NCBI GenBank assembly: GCA_017308235.1
Contig: JAFKFL010000010.1
Coordinates: forward strand, 1-64,000
Length of the DNA: 64,000 nt
Source of the DNA: Alphaproteobacteria bacterium
GTDB taxonomy: Bacteria > Pseudomonadota > Alphaproteobacteria > Reyranellales > Reyranellaceae
Reading direction: 5' to 3'
Shown here: one piece after another, positions 62,832 to 64,000 of the stretch
Position numbering within the stretch: position 1 is the stretch's first letter
How the letters are laid out: each line of letters opens with the position of its first letter
Made by a program: the position numbers and the translations under genes
Notes under the pieces: generated by a model
What the model was told of the DNA's origin: nothing
The model's input: the letters and a program-made list of their open reading frames with translations, nothing else
The model's database searches: none

Positions 62832-64000
62832 ATGGCCGGCGCATTGAGCGGTATCCGGATCGTCGACCTCACCAACATCATTCTCGGGCCTTACGGCACG
62901 ATGCTGCTGGCCGACCAGGGCGCCGACGTGATCAAAGTCGAGGCACCGGAAGGCGATGCCGTTCGTCACATCGGCAAGCCGGGACGCACAGTGGGCATGG
63001 GTCCCACCTACCTCTACGTCAATCGCAACAAGCGATCGCTCTGCCTCGATCTCAAGAATCCGAAGGCACGAGCAGCGCTGCTGGAGGTGGTGAAGACGGC
63101 CGATGCATTCGTTCACGCTTTGCGCCCGCAAGCGATCGAAGGGCTTGGCCTTGGCTACGAGGAAATCCGCAAGGTGAAGCCCGACATCGTCTATGTCGGC
63201 GCCTACGGCTATTCCGCTGACGGTCCTTACGGGAAACTTCCGGCGTATGACGATGCCATCCAAGGGCGTTTTGGCATTGCCGATTTGATGGGCCGGGCCG
63301 CCGGGGACGACATTCCGCGCTACCCGCCGACCATTCTGGCCGACAAGACTGTGGGCCTAACCTTCGCCTTCTCGACCCTGGCGGCGCTGATGCACCGGCA
63401 GCGGACCGGGGAAGGGCAATTCGTCGAGGTCCCGATGTTCGAAACCATGGCGGCCTGGCTGATGGTCGAGCATCTATGGGACCGCACGTTCAGCGATGAC
63501 GGCCAAGTCGGCTACACCCGCCTCCTCACCCGTACGCGTAAGCCATACCGCACACTGGACGGCTGGATGGCGATTCTTCCTTACAACGACAAGCATTGGC
63601 GAAATTTCTTCGAGCTTGTCGGCAGGCCCGAGGTGCTGAAGGACCCGCGCTACTCGACCCTGAATGCGCGCTCGCTGCATATCGACGACATGTACGCCAT
63701 GGTCGAAGCGCTGGCGCCGACCCGGACCACGGCCGAGTGGGTGACCCTCCTCGATCAGGCCCAGATCCCCAACGCGCCTGTGTCGAAGCCGGCCGACCTA
63801 TTCGAGGATCCACATCTGGTATGGCGGCAACTTTTCAAGAAGTACCCGCACCCCAGCGAAGGCGAGATCATGATGGTCGAACCACCCATGCGCATGAGCC
63901 GGACGCCGCCTTCCATCCACCGCATGGCGCCGCTGATGGGCGCTGACTCGCGTGCGGTCCTGGCCGAAGCGGGCGTGAGCGCCGCCGTGATCGAGGCGTT
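62832..64000 (+). CDS. CaiB/BaiF-type (family III) CoA-transferase, 3' truncated
   Basis: The ATG at 62832 follows AAGGA and the frame stays open to the right edge, giving 389 residues of a family that is usually about 400. It starts LSGIRIVDLTN, has ADVIKVEAPEGD near 31-42, and Asp171 in LADKT is the expected catalytic aspartate that forms the acyl-anhydride. Such enzymes move CoA between carboxylic acids and start their degradation. It is divergent from marR. I infer that it may activate the ring-opened acid of the neighbouring pathway. Confidence 0.88.
   Translation, partial: MAGALSGIRIVDLTNIILGPYGTMLLADQGADVIKVEAPEGDAVRHIGKPGRTVGMGPTYLYVNRNKRSLCLDLKNPKARAALLEVVKTADAFVHALRPQAIEGLGLGYEEIRKVKPDIVYVGAYGYSADGPYGKLPAYDDAIQGRFGIADLMGRAAGDDIPRYPPTILADKTVGLTFAFSTLAALMHRQRTGEGQFVEVPMFETMAAWLMVEHLWDRTFSDDGQVGYTRLLTRTRKPYRTLDGWMAILPYNDKHWRNFFELVGRPEVLKDPRYSTLNARSLHIDDMYAMVEALAPTRTTAEWVTLLDQAQIPNAPVSKPADLFEDPHLVWRQLFKKYPHPSEGEIMMVEPPMRMSRTPPSIHRMAPLMGADSRAVLAEAGVSAAVIEA

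Overview
The window is a 64 kb piece of a high-G+C proteobacterial chromosome. Several features point to a soil or rhizosphere alphaproteobacterium of the Bradyrhizobium/Reyranella kind: two complete Liv-type (HAAT) ABC transporters, two molybdenum hydroxylases, a CaiB/BaiF CoA-transferase, DUF4142 and DUF4168 periplasmic proteins, a BBP2-like porin tail, and GTG/TTG starts with clear Shine-Dalgarno sites. The genus cannot be fixed from the sequence alone. I saw no rRNA, tRNA, CRISPR array, transposase or prophage gene.

Layout. 1-2701: porin tail, Kup K+ transporter and a conserved hypothetical. 2890-12818: an srf locus with two SrfA-like membrane proteins, SrfB (actin/Hsp70-like ATPase fold), SrfC (dynamin-like GTPase), a membrane-anchored Sel1-repeat protein, and a convergent small coiled-coil membrane protein. 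12995-22387: thiolase, TPR protein, small envelope proteins, flavin monooxygenase, winged-helix/TPR regulator, an unknown protein and an SDR. 22531-32702: divergent xdhBA and an operon of two PuuE-like polysaccharide deacetylases plus a complete Liv ABC transporter, which looks like a purine/ureide uptake and oxidation locus. 32706-37348: a four-gene operon with an M14 peptidase, an HI0933-like flavoprotein, a P1 peptidase and an SDR. 37349-45283: small paralogous winged-helix-like genes, an esterase, YihY/BrkB, a CBS protein, QueC, a DUF4142 protein, a universal stress protein and a TPR protein with a C-terminal Kazal-like domain. 45475-48769: flavin/VOC proteins, then an amidase and an aspartate-dehydrogenase-like protein that overlap.

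48781-62550 is the most coherent metabolic unit. It is a co-directional set on the minus strand: MarR regulator, FAD subunit, fused FeS/molybdopterin hydroxylase, 6-hydroxynicotinate-reductase-like FeS enzyme, UPF0280 protein, amino-acid-synthesis (DUF1185) protein, Liv-type binding protein, fused LivH-LivM permease, LivG, LivF and a hydantoinase-A/oxoprolinase protein. Four successive junctions overlap as GTGA or ATGA. I infer uptake of a nitrogen heterocycle, hydroxylation, reduction of the ring and hydrolysis of the resulting cyclic amide. A CaiB-type CoA-transferase starts divergently beyond marR and runs off the window.

The two best candidates for an under-described system are the expanded srf NTPase/envelope locus (2890-12818) and the heterocycle operon (48781-62550). 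All family assignments come from reading motifs, lengths and gene context. No database search was run.
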